Origin: Planctomycetota bacterium
GTDB taxonomy: Bacteria > Planctomycetota > Planctomycetia > Pirellulales > UBA1268
Assembly: GCA_003671185.1 (NCBI GenBank)
Contig: QWPN01000149.1
Coordinates: 1-36,719 of the forward strand
Reading direction: 5' to 3'
DNA length: 36,719 nt
Shown: positions 1 through 8,106 of the stretch, piece by piece
Layout of the letters: each line of letters begins with the position of its first letter
How positions within the stretch are numbered: position 1 is the stretch's first letter
Made by a program: the position numbers and the translations under genes
The notes under the pieces: generated by a model
What the model was told of the DNA's origin: nothing
What the model saw: only the letters and a program-made list of their open reading frames with translations
The model's database searches: none

Positions 1-1831
1 CGTCGCGATGTGCGAGCACGCTCATCAGGTAGGGATGGGTGAGCACGCCGCCGCGCCGACCCTCGTCGAGGCGCACGGGACGGAAGTCGGCGTCGGCGGG
101 CAGCACGGCGCCGTACAGGGTGGCGAGCCGTCCGTTGAGCGGCACCTCGCTGGCATCGAACAGCCGCCGCCAGTCACCCTCGCGCCAGGCCACGTCGTCG
201 AGCAGCAGGGCCAGGCTCGTGCGCAGGTCGGCGGCCACCGCGGGGGAGAACTGCGGGAACAGGTCCGGGTCCTTGCCGATCTCTGGGTCGTGGTCGACCC
301 GCAGCCAGGCGAAGAGGAAGTCACGGAGTTTGGCCCGGGTCCGCGGATTCCCCACCATGCGCTCCGCCTCGGCCCGCACCTGTGCCGCCGTGGTGAGCCG
401 GCCGGCTGCCGCGGCATCCCGCAGCGGCTTGTCGGGCAGCGAGTCCCAGAGGCCGAAGGAGAGCCGAGCGGCGCCGGCGTGCGCGTCGCCGGCCTCGGCG
501 GCATCCACCTCGCGGAACAGGAACCGCGCTGCGGCCAGGGCGACCATGATCGACCGCTTCAGGCCGGTGTCGAGATCGGGAGCCTCGCCGAAGGGACGCT
601 CGACCACCAATCGGCGCAGGTCAGCGGAGAGCGGCCGGCGGAAGGCCCGCTCGGCGAACGCCGTCGCGAACTCGTGCAGCCGCGCCGCGCGGTCGGGTGC
701 GTCGCGCGGCGCCTGGGCCAGGTGGGCCACGTGCCCCAGCACATGATCGGCGGTCTCCGCGGCCGCCGCGGTGGCCGCGGCCAGCCACTCCGGCGACACG
801 CCGGTGCCCCGTTCATAACCCATCGACCGGTCGTCCGGCGGGAACGGCGTGCGTGGCACGAACACGGGCGCCGTGGTGCGGGGCATGAGGCAGCGGGCCG
901 GCACCGGTTCCAGGACGCCGTGCGGCGGCCGCCACAACAGCTCGATCCGGGCCCGGGAGGGGCGCTCATGCCGGGCGTCGTTGACGCCTTGGTTGGCCTT
1001 GGAGAACTCCAACCGCAGCGGATAGGCGCGGCCACCCAGGAGCGACAGCGAGATGCGGTGCTCGACGACGTCGTCGTTCACGCTCACGGTGGCGTCGACG
1101 AGCGGCGGCTCATAGGCCGCGGTGTTGACCGAGAGCTTCACGGCGTCGGTGGCCCGCACCACGAACTCGTAGAGGCCCGTTTCCAGCGGCAGCACCGACC
1201 CCGTCCAGCGGATCGTGAACCGGCTGGGCTCGAAGCGCTCGGGGTCGGGGCTCTCGATGCCGAAGTCGAAGTCCACCTGCGGGTCGATGCGTTCACACTC
1301 GAAAGCCCGGCGGTCGGTGTCGCGGCCACGGAAGTACTCGCCGCGCAGGCCGCGGGTCCCGTCATCGGCCGGGGCCGGTTCCCGGAAACCGCCCACCAGG
1401 TCGGCGAGCGAGTTGCGGTGTTGCCGCACCGTGAGCCGGGAGAGTTCCACGCGCGGCGGGCACTCGTCGCGGCGGGCCGGTGCCGCATAGAACGAGGCAT
1501 GGATGAATTCCGCAACCCGCTGGGCGTCCGCTCCGGCCACCCGCGTGGGATCGTCCTCGGGCATCGCCTCATCGATGTACGCGGCCAGTTGGCCGATGGA
1601 CCGGTCGCCGACGAGTGGATGTGGCACGTCCGCCGTGCCCGCCCCGTCCGCGCCGTGGCAGCGGACGCAGTGCTCCCGGTAGATCGCCGCACCGGGGTGT
1701 TCGCGGGCTGGGTCGGCGCGGGAGCCGGGGCAGAGGACCAGCGGCACCGCTGCGACCAGCGGCCCGGCGAGACGGCTCCAGCCGTGCCGGCAGCGAACCT
1801 CCGCTGCGAACGTGGCTCCGCATGCTGGCAT
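1..1831 (-). CDS. DUF1592/DUF1588 planctomycete protein with CxxCH and PA14 domain (3' end outside window)
   Basis: This frame is open from the ATG at 1831 down to the window edge (610 codons), so the C-terminus is missing. The N-terminus has a weak hydrophobic stretch (about residues 20-36), which suggests export. A CVRCHG motif (Cys55, Cys58, His59) then fits a c-type haem site. A DUF1587-like segment (about 120-150) is followed by a PA14-like beta domain starting near GLRGEYF (about 161-310). DUF1592-like and DUF1588-like regions follow, the latter ending in the typical RGGVLTHPYLMSVLAHRD. Proteins of this architecture are multiplied in planctomycetes and usually pair with DUF1552 proteins. 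Their substrates are unknown, but redox or carbohydrate-linked roles are often suggested. It lies 70 bp downstream of the PIN/TRAM gene on the same strand and could be cotranscribed. The domain identification is firm; the function is not. Confidence 0.88.
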   Translation of the reverse strand, partial: MPACGATFAAEVRCRHGWSRLAGPLVAAVPLVLCPGSRADPAREHPGAAIYREHCVRCHGADGAGTADVPHPLVGDRSIGQLAAYIDEAMPEDDPTRVAGADAQRVAEFIHASFYAAPARRDECPPRVELSRLTVRQHRNSLADLVGGFREPAPADDGTRGLRGEYFRGRDTDRRAFECERIDPQVDFDFGIESPDPERFEPSRFTIRWTGSVLPLETGLYEFVVRATDAVKLSVNTAAYEPPLVDATVSVNDDVVEHRISLSLLGGRAYPLRLEFSKANQGVNDARHERPSRARIELLWRPPHGVLEPVPARCLMPRTTAPVFVPRTPFPPDDRSMGYERGTGVSPEWLAAATAAAAETADHVLGHVAHLAQAPRDAPDRAARLHEFATAFAERAFRRPLSADLRRLVVERPFGEAPDLDTGLKRSIMVALAAARFLFREVDAAEAGDAHAGAARLSFGLWDSLPDKPLRDAAAAGRLTTAAQVRAEAERMVGNPRTRAKLRDFLFAWLRVDHDPEIGKDPDLFPQFSPAVAADLRTSLALLLDDVAWREGDWRRLFDASEVPLNGRLATLYGAVLPADADFRPVRLDEGRRGGVLTHPYLMSVLAHRD

Positions 1832-1901
1832 CACCGGAAACTCGCAACCGAGGGATCGTGCAGACCGACGTCCACGCCGCCGGCCCGTGGGGACGTCGCG
1901 C

Positions 1902-2927
1902 TCAGGCCGACGGCACCGTGGGCCGGGCGAACACGAGTTTGCCCGCCGACGTCTGCAGCGTGCTCGTCACGTTCGCCTGGACGAGCCTTCCGATCTGGCT
2001 GCGACCATTTTCCACCACCACCATGGTGCCGTCGTCGAGGTAGCCCACCCCCTGGTCCGGCTCCTCGCCCTGTTTCACAAGCCGCACCGAGACCGCGTCG
2101 CCGGGCACGAAGGAGGGCCGCAGCGCCAACGCCACGTCATTGACGTTGATGGCCGTCACCGAGCGCACGCCGGCGATCTTCACCACGTTGGCGTCGCTCG
2201 TCAGGACGCGGCCGCCCAACTGCCGGGCCATGTCCACGACCCGCGTGTCGCTGGCGCCGTCCTCGTGCGCCTCGTCCCGGGGGCTGAGCACCTCGATGTC
2301 GACCGCCGTGTTGGCCCGCAGTCGCGCCAGCACATCGAGGCCACGACGGCCCCGCGTGCGGCGTTGCTTGTCGTTGGAATCGGCGGCGGCCTGCAGTTCA
2401 TCGAGCACGAACGATGGCACCACGAACCGGCTCTCGAACACCCCGGACTCGGCGAGATCGGCGATCCGCCCGTCGACGATGGCCGCCGTGTCGAGCACGT
2501 TCGGCCGCAGTCCGCGCACGTCGCGGGCGAACTCGACGAAGGGGATCAGAAAGCGGAAGTCGTGCCGCGTCTGCAGCAGCAGGCTCGTACACACGTAGCA
2601 GAACACGGCGCCGAGAATCAGCGGCAGCCATGTCCAGAACGGGTTGGTCGACTTGAGCGGCAGGACCGGAGTCAGCGCCAACGTGGCGATGTAGGAGAGG
2701 AAGACGCCGATGAGCAGCCCGAAATAGACCGCCGTGATCGTGGTCAGGTCCTTGCGGCGGATCGACCCGTCGATGCCGATCACCGTGAGCGGCAGGGCCA
2801 CCATGGCCGCCAGCACGCCCCAGGGCACCCACTCGGGGGCCGACCGCATGGCGTCGGAATTGAAGATCAGCACGGCGATCCCCACCGACACCATCACGAA
2901 GATCGCGCGAGTGACGAGCAGCGCCAT
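1902..2927 (-). CDS. YacL-like membrane protein with PIN and TRAM domains
   Basis: The 341-residue protein starts with four hydrophobic helices (about 4-22, 34-52, 63-85, 98-118). A PIN nuclease domain follows, with acidic residues in the expected places: Asp146 in LDTAAIVDGR, Asp152, Glu177 in VLDELQ, Asp227/Asp232 and Asp245 in TSDANVV. The C-terminus (about 272-335, PGDAVSVRLVKQG and the YLDDGTMVVVENG segment) is a TRAM-type RNA-binding fold. This matches the YacL/PilT family of membrane-tethered PIN-TRAM proteins, presumed to act on RNA at the inner face of the membrane. In gene order it follows dgt after 86 bp. A TACCAT element at 2973-2978 on the minus strand sits about 46 nt upstream of the ATG and could be a -10, but no good -35 is visible. 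The family is clear; the substrate is unknown. Confidence 0.9.
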   Translation of the reverse strand: MALLVTRAIFVMVSVGIAVLIFNSDAMRSAPEWVPWGVLAAMVALPLTVIGIDGSIRRKDLTTITAVYFGLLIGVFLSYIATLALTPVLPLKSTNPFWTWLPLILGAVFCYVCTSLLLQTRHDFRFLIPFVEFARDVRGLRPNVLDTAAIVDGRIADLAESGVFESRFVVPSFVLDELQAAADSNDKQRRTRGRRGLDVLARLRANTAVDIEVLSPRDEAHEDGASDTRVVDMARQLGGRVLTSDANVVKIAGVRSVTAINVNDVALALRPSFVPGDAVSVRLVKQGEEPDQGVGYLDDGTMVVVENGRSQIGRLVQANVTSTLQTSAGKLVFARPTVPSA

Positions 2928-3013
2928 GGATCTGTCTGGGGAGGCGGAAGCGGACTGACCACCGATCCGACGATGGTACCACGGCGAACGGATTCATTCA
3001 CCCCGATCGGCCG

Positions 3014-4153
3014 TCAGCCGGCGCCGAGGCGGCGGGCGTGGTCGACCTCCAGATAGCGGTCGGTCATGCCGGCGATGTAATCGGCAACGCTGCGCGGGAC
3101 GCCGAAGCGGTCGGCCCGCAGACGATAGCCAGAGGGCAACGCCTCGGGCCGCGCCGCATACCAGGCGAACAGTTCGCCGAGTTTCCGCTGGGCCGGCACC
3201 CGCACCGCCAGCACGCGCTGGCTGCGGTACACGCGCTCGAAAAGAAACCGCTCCAGTTCCCGCTTGCCCGCCGCGACCGCCGGCGCGTGGGACACGATGC
3301 GCCTCCCCGGCCGGTCCGCGGCGGCGCGAACGGCGGCGGGGGAGTCGATGCCCAGTTCCGCCAGCGCCGCTCGGGACTGGGCCACGAGTTCGGCAACCTG
3401 GACTTCGATCAGTTCGTGGAGCACGACCCGCCGGGCCTCAACGCCCTCCAGCCGGCCATGCCGCTCGCGGACGCGGGCGGCAGCCTCGGCCACGAGCGGC
3501 AGTTCCAGCAGTTCCTCGAGTGTCACCAACCCCAACTCCACGGCGTCGTCCGCGTCGTGGGTGTCGTAGGCGATCGAGTCGGCGGCGTCGACGACCTGCG
3601 TTTCCAGCAACGGGGCGGGGGCCGTGCCATCGCGTTTCCGCGTGGCCTGGGCCTCGAGCACCTCGCGGGAGAGGTTGAGGCCGGGATAATCGGGATATCG
3701 GTTCTCCAGGATTTCCATGATGCGCAGGGCCTGGGCATTGTGATTGAAGCCTCCCTCGCCGCGCAGCAGATCGGCGAGGGTGTCCTCGCCGGCATGACCC
3801 AGCGGCGGATGCCCGATGTCGTGGGCCAGGGCCAGCGTTTCCACGAGGTCTTCGTTGAGGGCCAGGGCGCGGGCCAGGGTGCGGGCGATGCTCGTCACCT
3901 CGAGGGTGTGCGTGAGCCGGCTGCGGTGATAGTCGCCGTGGTAGCCGGTGAACACCTGCGTCTTGTGCGCCAGTCGCCGGAACGCGGCGGAGTGGACGAT
4001 GCGGTCGCGGTCACGCTGGTAGGGGCTGCGGAACGGGTGCGGCGGTTCGGGGTGCACGCGGCCGGCGGAGTCGGCGGCATGCATCGCCCAGGGGGCCAGC
4101 AGCAGCCTCTCGCGGTCGCGCCAGTCAGGCGGATTCCAGGCGGGCTTCGTCAT
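3014..4153 (-). CDS. dgt: dGTPase-like HD-domain deoxynucleotide triphosphohydrolase
   Basis: The 379-residue protein belongs to the deoxyguanosinetriphosphate triphosphohydrolase-like family, which hydrolyses dNTPs to deoxynucleoside and tripolyphosphate. The N-terminal RIVHSAAFRRLAHKTQVF motif is diagnostic. The HD metal site is visible as His82 (RLTHTLEV), His111-Asp112 (LALAHDIGHPPLGHAGE) and a later Asp in DAADSIAYDTHD. I chose the ATG at 4153 because it overlaps the stop of the HIT gene (ATGA, 4 bp), which suggests translational coupling. The frame stays open further upstream, but that part lies over the HIT gene and has no family similarity. At this length it resembles the short dGTPase-like group rather than the about 505-residue enteric Dgt, so its nucleotide preference may be broader than dGTP. 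Confidence 0.92.
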   Translation of the reverse strand: MTKPAWNPPDWRDRERLLLAPWAMHAADSAGRVHPEPPHPFRSPYQRDRDRIVHSAAFRRLAHKTQVFTGYHGDYHRSRLTHTLEVTSIARTLARALALNEDLVETLALAHDIGHPPLGHAGEDTLADLLRGEGGFNHNAQALRIMEILENRYPDYPGLNLSREVLEAQATRKRDGTAPAPLLETQVVDAADSIAYDTHDADDAVELGLVTLEELLELPLVAEAAARVRERHGRLEGVEARRVVLHELIEVQVAELVAQSRAALAELGIDSPAAVRAAADRPGRRIVSHAPAVAAGKRELERFLFERVYRSQRVLAVRVPAQRKLGELFAWYAARPEALPSGYRLRADRFGVPRSVADYIAGMTDRYLEVDHARRLGAG

Positions 4154-4716
4154 CGGGGCGGCGCGGCCTCCTGCGCCGGCGCACGGCCGTCGGACAATTG
4201 CTCCCACAGGCTGTCGAGGGCCTGCGGCAGCACGTGCGTGCCGGCGATCACGGGCATGAAGTTCACGTCCCCCTGCCAACGCGGGACGATGTGCCAGTGC
4301 AGGTGGCCGGGCACGCCGGCGCCCGCCACCCGCCCCAGGTTGAGGCCGATATTGAATCCCTGTGGCTGCATCGTGCGCGTCAGCACGGCGCACCAGGCGG
4401 CCAGCCGCTGCTGCAGATCCAGCGCCAGCTGCGGGGACAGATCGTCGAGGCCGGCCCGATGGTCGAGCGGGGCCACGAGCAGGTGCCCGTTGGCATAGGG
4501 ATAGCGGTTGAGCAGCACCACGCTCGACGTGGTTCGTTCCAGCACACCGAGGTCGCGATCGTGGGCCGGGTCGGTGGCGGCTGCGCGGCAGAGGAAGCAG
4601 GCCTCGTCGGCGCCGGTCCGCCAGCCCCGTGGCCGCACGTCGGCGGCCGGCCCGCCCGCGGCCTGGCCCTGCACGTAGCCCAGCCGCCACGGAGCCCACA
4701 GCCTGTCAGTGCTCAT
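4150..4716 (-). CDS. HIT-family nucleotide hydrolase/transferase
   Basis: The 188-residue histidine-triad protein has the catalytic motif His138-Leu-His140-Trp-His142-Ile-Val (HLHWHIVPRW). NRYPYANGHLLVAPLDH is the typical strand region before it, and Cys40 and Cys43 could form half of a zinc site. The WAPWR start is common in AP4A-phosphorylase-like bacterial HIT proteins, which cleave dinucleoside polyphosphates or AMP conjugates. The ATG at 4716 was chosen because family similarity begins at MSTDRLWAPWR; a longer frame reaching 4947 has no similarity. It leads a minus-strand operon and is coupled to dgt by the ATGA overlap, giving a small nucleotide-metabolism pair. A TACGAT hexamer at 4723-4728 would place transcription nearly at the start codon. 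Confidence 0.88.
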   Translation of the reverse strand: MSTDRLWAPWRLGYVQGQAAGGPAADVRPRGWRTGADEACFLCRAAATDPAHDRDLGVLERTTSSVVLLNRYPYANGHLLVAPLDHRAGLDDLSPQLALDLQQRLAAWCAVLTRTMQPQGFNIGLNLGRVAGAGVPGHLHWHIVPRWQGDVNFMPVIAGTHVLPQALDSLWEQLSDGRAPAQEAAPPR

Positions 4717-4976
4717 TCTGAAATCGTACCCGAAACGCCGCTGGCACCGCTGCGCGGCACCCCGGGGAAAGTCGCCGCTGCGGCGGCCCGGGCGGAACCC
4801 TATGATGCCGGCGGTGCCGTCCGCCTGCGGCCGCAACCGACCGTGGAACAAGTCGGCCGGAACAGATTGCGACGACAGCCGCCCCTGGAAACACTCCGCG
4901 TTCCCAGCGGACGGCCGAGTGGAAGAGGCCGGAGTTGGATTTTCCACCGGCGGGTTGAGCCCAGCGAGGCCGTGGC

Positions 4977-5720
4977 GTGGAATTCAAGGTTGCACTCGAC
5001 GTCTTCTCCGGGCCGATGGATCTGCTGCTCTATCTCGTCAAGAAGCACGAGGTGGACGTGACCGAGGTGCCGATCGCCACCATCGCGGCCGAGTTCGTCG
5101 CCCACTTGGACGTGCTCGAAGAACTGGCGATCGACCAGGTGGGCGAGTTCGTGGAACTGGCGAGCGTGCTTCTGGAGATCAAGGCCCGGGCGCTCGTGCC
5201 GCGGCCCGAGGAAACCGAGGAGCCGGTCGATCTCGTGCGCGAGGACCTCGTGCAGCGGCTGCTCGAATACCGGCAGTATCGCGACGCCGCCGCCTTGCTC
5301 GAGGACCGGGCCCGGCAATGGGAATTGCGCTTCGCCCGTACGCCGGTCGACGAGGTCGCGGCCCGCGCAGCACCGGCCGAGGTCACGATCGGCGACGTCC
5401 ACGTCTGGGACCTCGTGGGGGCGCTGTCCCGCGTGCTCGCCAAGCGGGAGAGGCGCCGGCCGCGGCAGATCGTTCACGATGACACACCGATCGAGACGCA
5501 CATCGGCCGCATCGAGGAACTGCTGGCCGGGCAGGGAAGGGCCGCCTTCACGGAGCTTTTCGACGCGGGTATGCCCAGGTCACGGGTGGTGGGTATCTTC
5601 CTCGCCGTGCTGGAACTCGTGCGCCGTGGCCGGGTCGTCACCCGGCAGGAGCGGCTGTTCGACGAGATCTGGCTGGAACCGGCCCCCCAGCGGCCGACCG
5701 GATCGCGGGACAGCGCATGA
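4977..5720 (+). CDS. scpA: Segregation and condensation protein A
   Basis: The 247-residue protein matches the kleisin ScpA, which bridges Smc heads and binds ScpB in chromosome condensation. The N-terminal signature [19 protein letters not shown] and the following IPIATI-type helix are characteristic. The C-terminal winged-helix part (about 170-235, with [11 protein letters not shown]) is the Smc-binding end. The start is a GTG at 4977, supported by a purine-rich GCGAGG about 7 nt upstream and by similarity beginning at residue 2. Its stop overlaps the next gene by ATGA. No scpB or smc lies in the window. The 260-bp spacer to the divergent HIT gene is GC-rich and holds a TATGAT at 4801-4806 without a recognisable -35. 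Confidence 0.93.
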   Translation: MEFKVALDVFSGPMDLLLYLVKKHEVDVTEVPIATIAAEFVAHLDVLEELAIDQVGEFVELASVLLEIKARALVPRPEETEEPVDLVREDLVQRLLEYRQYRDAAALLEDRARQWELRFARTPVDEVAARAAPAEVTIGDVHVWDLVGALSRVLAKRERRRPRQIVHDDTPIETHIGRIEELLAGQGRAAFTELFDAGMPRSRVVGIFLAVLELVRRGRVVTRQERLFDEIWLEPAPQRPTGSRDSA

Positions 5721-6556
5721 TCGACAACGCCCCCTTTCGCACGCTGGTCCACAAGGGGTTGACCGTCGAGGGCTACTCGCGGGCCGCCGTGCAGAGTTGC
5801 TGGCGGATTCCGGAGCTGAAGCTCGGCTTCGATCTCGGTGCCCAGCCCTGGGGCTTCATGGCCACCAGCACCTGGTTCGTCACCCACACGCACCTCGACC
5901 ACATCGCCGCCCTGCCGGTGTACGTGGCCCGGCGGCGCATGATGAAGATGGAGCCGCCGGTGATCTATCTGCCCGAGGAGGCGATCGAGCCGATCGAGAA
6001 GCTCCTCAAGGCGGTGTCGCGCCTCGATCGGGGCCGGCTCCCCTGCACGCTCCTGCCCGCGCGGCCAGGCGACGAGATCGAGCTTTCGCGGGAACACGTG
6101 GTGACGGTTTCGAGCACCTGCCACACGCTGCCCAGCGTGGGTTTCGTGGTCTGGGAACGGCGGCGGAAACTGAAGCACGAATACCAGGGGCTGCCGGGCG
6201 ACAAGATTCGCGACCTGCGACTCTCCGGCGCGGACGTGACGCACGAGATCCGCACGCCGCTGGTGGCCTACCTGGGCGACAGCGCGCCGGAGGGCCTCGA
6301 CCGTTGTCCGGCGATGTTCGAGGCCATGATCCTGATCACGGAGCTGACGTTCGTGGCCCACAGCCACCGCAAGGAGAAGATCCACAAGTTCGGCCACATG
6401 CACCTCGACGACCTGCTCGCGCGCCGAGACCGTTTCCACAACGAGGTGGTGATCGCCACGCACTTCTCCACTCGCTACACCGACGACCGCATCCGGCGCA
6501 TCCTGGCCAAGCGGCTGCCCGACATGCTCGACGGCCGGCTGCAGATCTGGCTGTGA
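5717..6556 (+). CDS. Metallo-beta-lactamase fold hydrolase, RNase Z-like
   Basis: The 279-residue MBL-fold protein has the metal motif His57-Thr-His59-Leu-Asp61-His62 ([12 protein letters not shown]). Further metal ligands fit the His in SSTCHTLPS, the Asp in VAYLGDSAP and the late HFSTRY histidine. Similarity is to ribonuclease Z/ElaC-like proteins of planctomycetes and plants. True RNase Z matures tRNA 3' ends, but this version has a different exosite region and may have another substrate. The ATG overlaps the scpA stop (ATGA), so the two are likely one transcript. A 191-bp member of the dispersed repeat family follows downstream. Confidence 0.87.
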   Translation: MIDNAPFRTLVHKGLTVEGYSRAAVQSCWRIPELKLGFDLGAQPWGFMATSTWFVTHTHLDHIAALPVYVARRRMMKMEPPVIYLPEEAIEPIEKLLKAVSRLDRGRLPCTLLPARPGDEIELSREHVVTVSSTCHTLPSVGFVVWERRRKLKHEYQGLPGDKIRDLRLSGADVTHEIRTPLVAYLGDSAPEGLDRCPAMFEAMILITELTFVAHSHRKEKIHKFGHMHLDDLLARRDRFHNEVVIATHFSTRYTDDRIRRILAKRLPDMLDGRLQIWL

Positions 6557-6592
6557 GCCGCGGGGCGATGGAGCCGGGGTGTCGCCTGAGGG

Positions 6593-6783
6593 CGGGGTCG
6601 CGCGTGCCGTCTCGCCGGACGTTCGCTGCGGGCTTCCCGCCCTTCGCTCACTCGGGGGAAACCTCGCTTCGCCTTCCTGGCTGCGCTCGGTTTCCCACGC
6701 CGCTCGACTGGCACGGGCGACCCCTCGCACAATCGATAGTCAGGAAACCCGTACGCGCGAGTTTCACGTGTGATCCGTATTAG
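6593..6783 (+). repeat. Dispersed structured intergenic repeat, copy 1
   Basis: This block fills most of the gap between the MBL gene and hemW. It is closely similar by eye (mostly matching, with a few small indels) to 24875-25061, from CGGGGT through the conserved TGATCCGTAT end. It carries an internal inverted repeat, GGGAAACC/GGTTTCCC, and a second outer one, GCACGGG/CCCGTaC. The TCGCCGGACGTTCGCTGCGG core also occurs in both halves of the array at 27137-27397. Both strands stay open for long stretches, so spurious reading frames run through it. Confidence 0.85.
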
Positions 6784-6792
6784 AGTGGGGCC

Positions 6793-7932
6793 ATGCAGGA
6801 TATGTTCCTTCCCCCCCGCCACGCCTACGTCCACGTGCCGTTCTGTCGGCACCGCTGCGGCTACTGCGACTTCACGCTCGTGGCTGGACGGGACGACCTC
6901 GTGGAGCGGTATCTGGCGGCGCTGTCCCTGGAACTCAGCCGCTTGTCGGAGCCGCTCGACCTCGACACGCTCTACCTGGGTGGCGGCACGCCCTCGCACC
7001 TTGGGCCGGATGGGCTGCGTCGGCTGTTCGCGCTGTTGGACGGGTGGCTCCGGCCCTTGCCAGGCGCGGAGATCACGGTCGAGGCCAATCCGCTCGACGT
7101 GACCGAGGCGTTCGTGGCGGCGGTGCGGGAGTGCGGCACGACCCGCGTCAGCCTCGGCGGCCAGTCGCTCGATGCACTGACGCTTGCGGCCCTCGACCGC
7201 GACCACGGGCCCAACGACGTGCGTCGTGCCGTCGACCTGCTGCTGCCGGCGGGGTTCACGGTGAGTCTCGACCTGATGACGGCCGCCCCGGGGCAGACGC
7301 TGGCGGGCGTGGAGGCCGACTTGGCCGCGGCGGTGGACCTCGGCGTGCAGCACGTCTCGGTGTACTGCCTGACCTGGGAGAAGGGCACGGCTTTCGGGGC
7401 TGCGCGGCTGCGCGGCGAGTTGCAGCCTGTCGCCGAGACGCTGGAGCGATCGATGTTCGAGGTGGCCATCGATCGCCTCGAGGCCGCCGGCTTCGAGCAC
7501 TACGAGGTGAGCAACTTCGCCAGGCCGGGTGGCCGCTGCCGGCACAACGAGGCCTACTGGGACTGCCGGCCCTGGGAGGCCTTCGGACCGGGGGCGGCCC
7601 GGTTCGACGGCCGGACGCGAAGCACGAATCACCGCAGCACGACCACGTGGATCAACCGCACGCTGTCCGGCGAGGATGCCGCCGGTGACATCGATGCCAT
7701 GAACCCGGAGCAGGCGGCCCGCGAGCGGATCGTGGTGGGGTTGCGGCGGCGCGACGGGATTTCCCGCGGGGCGTTCCGCGTGGTGAGCGGCTTCGGGCTC
7801 GATGCCCTGATCGCCGCGCCGCTTCGCCGCTGGATCGAAGCCGGGCTGGCCACGGACGACGGTGACCGCATCCGCCTCACCCGTGAGGGGTTGCTCGTGT
7901 CGGACGGGCTGTGGGCGGACGTGCTCGGGTAG
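6793..7932 (+). CDS. hemW: HemW-like radical SAM protein (coproporphyrinogen III oxidase-like)
   Basis: The 379-residue protein has the radical SAM cluster Cys18-X3-Cys22-X2-Cys25 (PFCRHRCGYC), followed by a Phe as in HemW. It also has GGGTPS (63-67), an EANP motif and a C-terminal HNEAYW motif typical of HemW. HemW proteins are haem chaperones related to HemN but lacking its activity; the Cys order here (CxxxCxxC, no fourth Cys) fits HemW rather than HemN. The ATG at 6793 lies only 9 bp after copy 1 of the dispersed repeat, so its promoter is either inside the repeat or upstream in the scpA unit. A second ATG at 6802 is an alternative start. The gene runs convergent with pntB. Confidence 0.92.
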   Translation: MQDMFLPPRHAYVHVPFCRHRCGYCDFTLVAGRDDLVERYLAALSLELSRLSEPLDLDTLYLGGGTPSHLGPDGLRRLFALLDGWLRPLPGAEITVEANPLDVTEAFVAAVRECGTTRVSLGGQSLDALTLAALDRDHGPNDVRRAVDLLLPAGFTVSLDLMTAAPGQTLAGVEADLAAAVDLGVQHVSVYCLTWEKGTAFGAARLRGELQPVAETLERSMFEVAIDRLEAAGFEHYEVSNFARPGGRCRHNEAYWDCRPWEAFGPGAARFDGRTRSTNHRSTTTWINRTLSGEDAAGDIDAMNPEQAARERIVVGLRRRDGISRGAFRVVSGFGLDALIAAPLRRWIEAGLATDDGDRIRLTREGLLVSDGLWADVLG

Positions 7933-7934
7933 CG

Positions 7935-8106
7935 GGCGGTTCAGCCCTGCTGAAGCGCCGCTGTGAGATCGCCGCCAGGATGGCGGCCTGCCCGGCATGG
8001 CAAACCTTGGCTTTGCCATCGCCGGGCGGAGCGAAGCTGGGCCATGGATGGTCAGCGCCGCGACGACAGCGGCGGTTCAGCCCTGCTGAAGCGCCGCTGT
8101 GAGATC
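7935..8106. repeat. 36-bp perfect direct repeat (7935-7970 and 8071-8106) flanking a 100-bp hairpin element
   Basis: The two 36-bp copies are identical. The right copy is the last nine codons and stop of pntB plus 6 bp beyond. The left copy lies in the spacer just after the hemW stop, so the spacer carries a ghost of the pntB C-terminus. Between them, 7977-8051 starts with GGATGGCGG and ends with GGGCCATGGATGG. These are the same ends as the 76-bp tandem units at 27414-27587, although the middle differs. Confidence 0.9.
7997..8019. terminator. Hairpin between convergent hemW and pntB
   Basis: ATGGCAAA and TTTGCCAT form a perfect 8-bp stem around a 7-nt loop. A second small stem, CCGCCA/TGGCGG, lies just before it at 7972-7986. 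Placed between convergent genes, it may act as a bidirectional terminator or as part of the small repeat element. No U-tract follows on either strand. Confidence 0.5.

Noticed and set aside
8-2143. A 711-codon open frame on the plus strand
   Set aside because: It is the antisense shadow of the DUF1592 gene and the end of the PIN/TRAM gene. High GC leaves antisense frames open; the translation is low-complexity with no family motif.
5474-6730. A 418-codon open frame on the minus strand running into repeat copy 1
   Set aside because: Antisense to the MBL gene and then translated repeat. The similar peptide antisense to 24875-25061 comes from the DNA repeat, not from a protein family.
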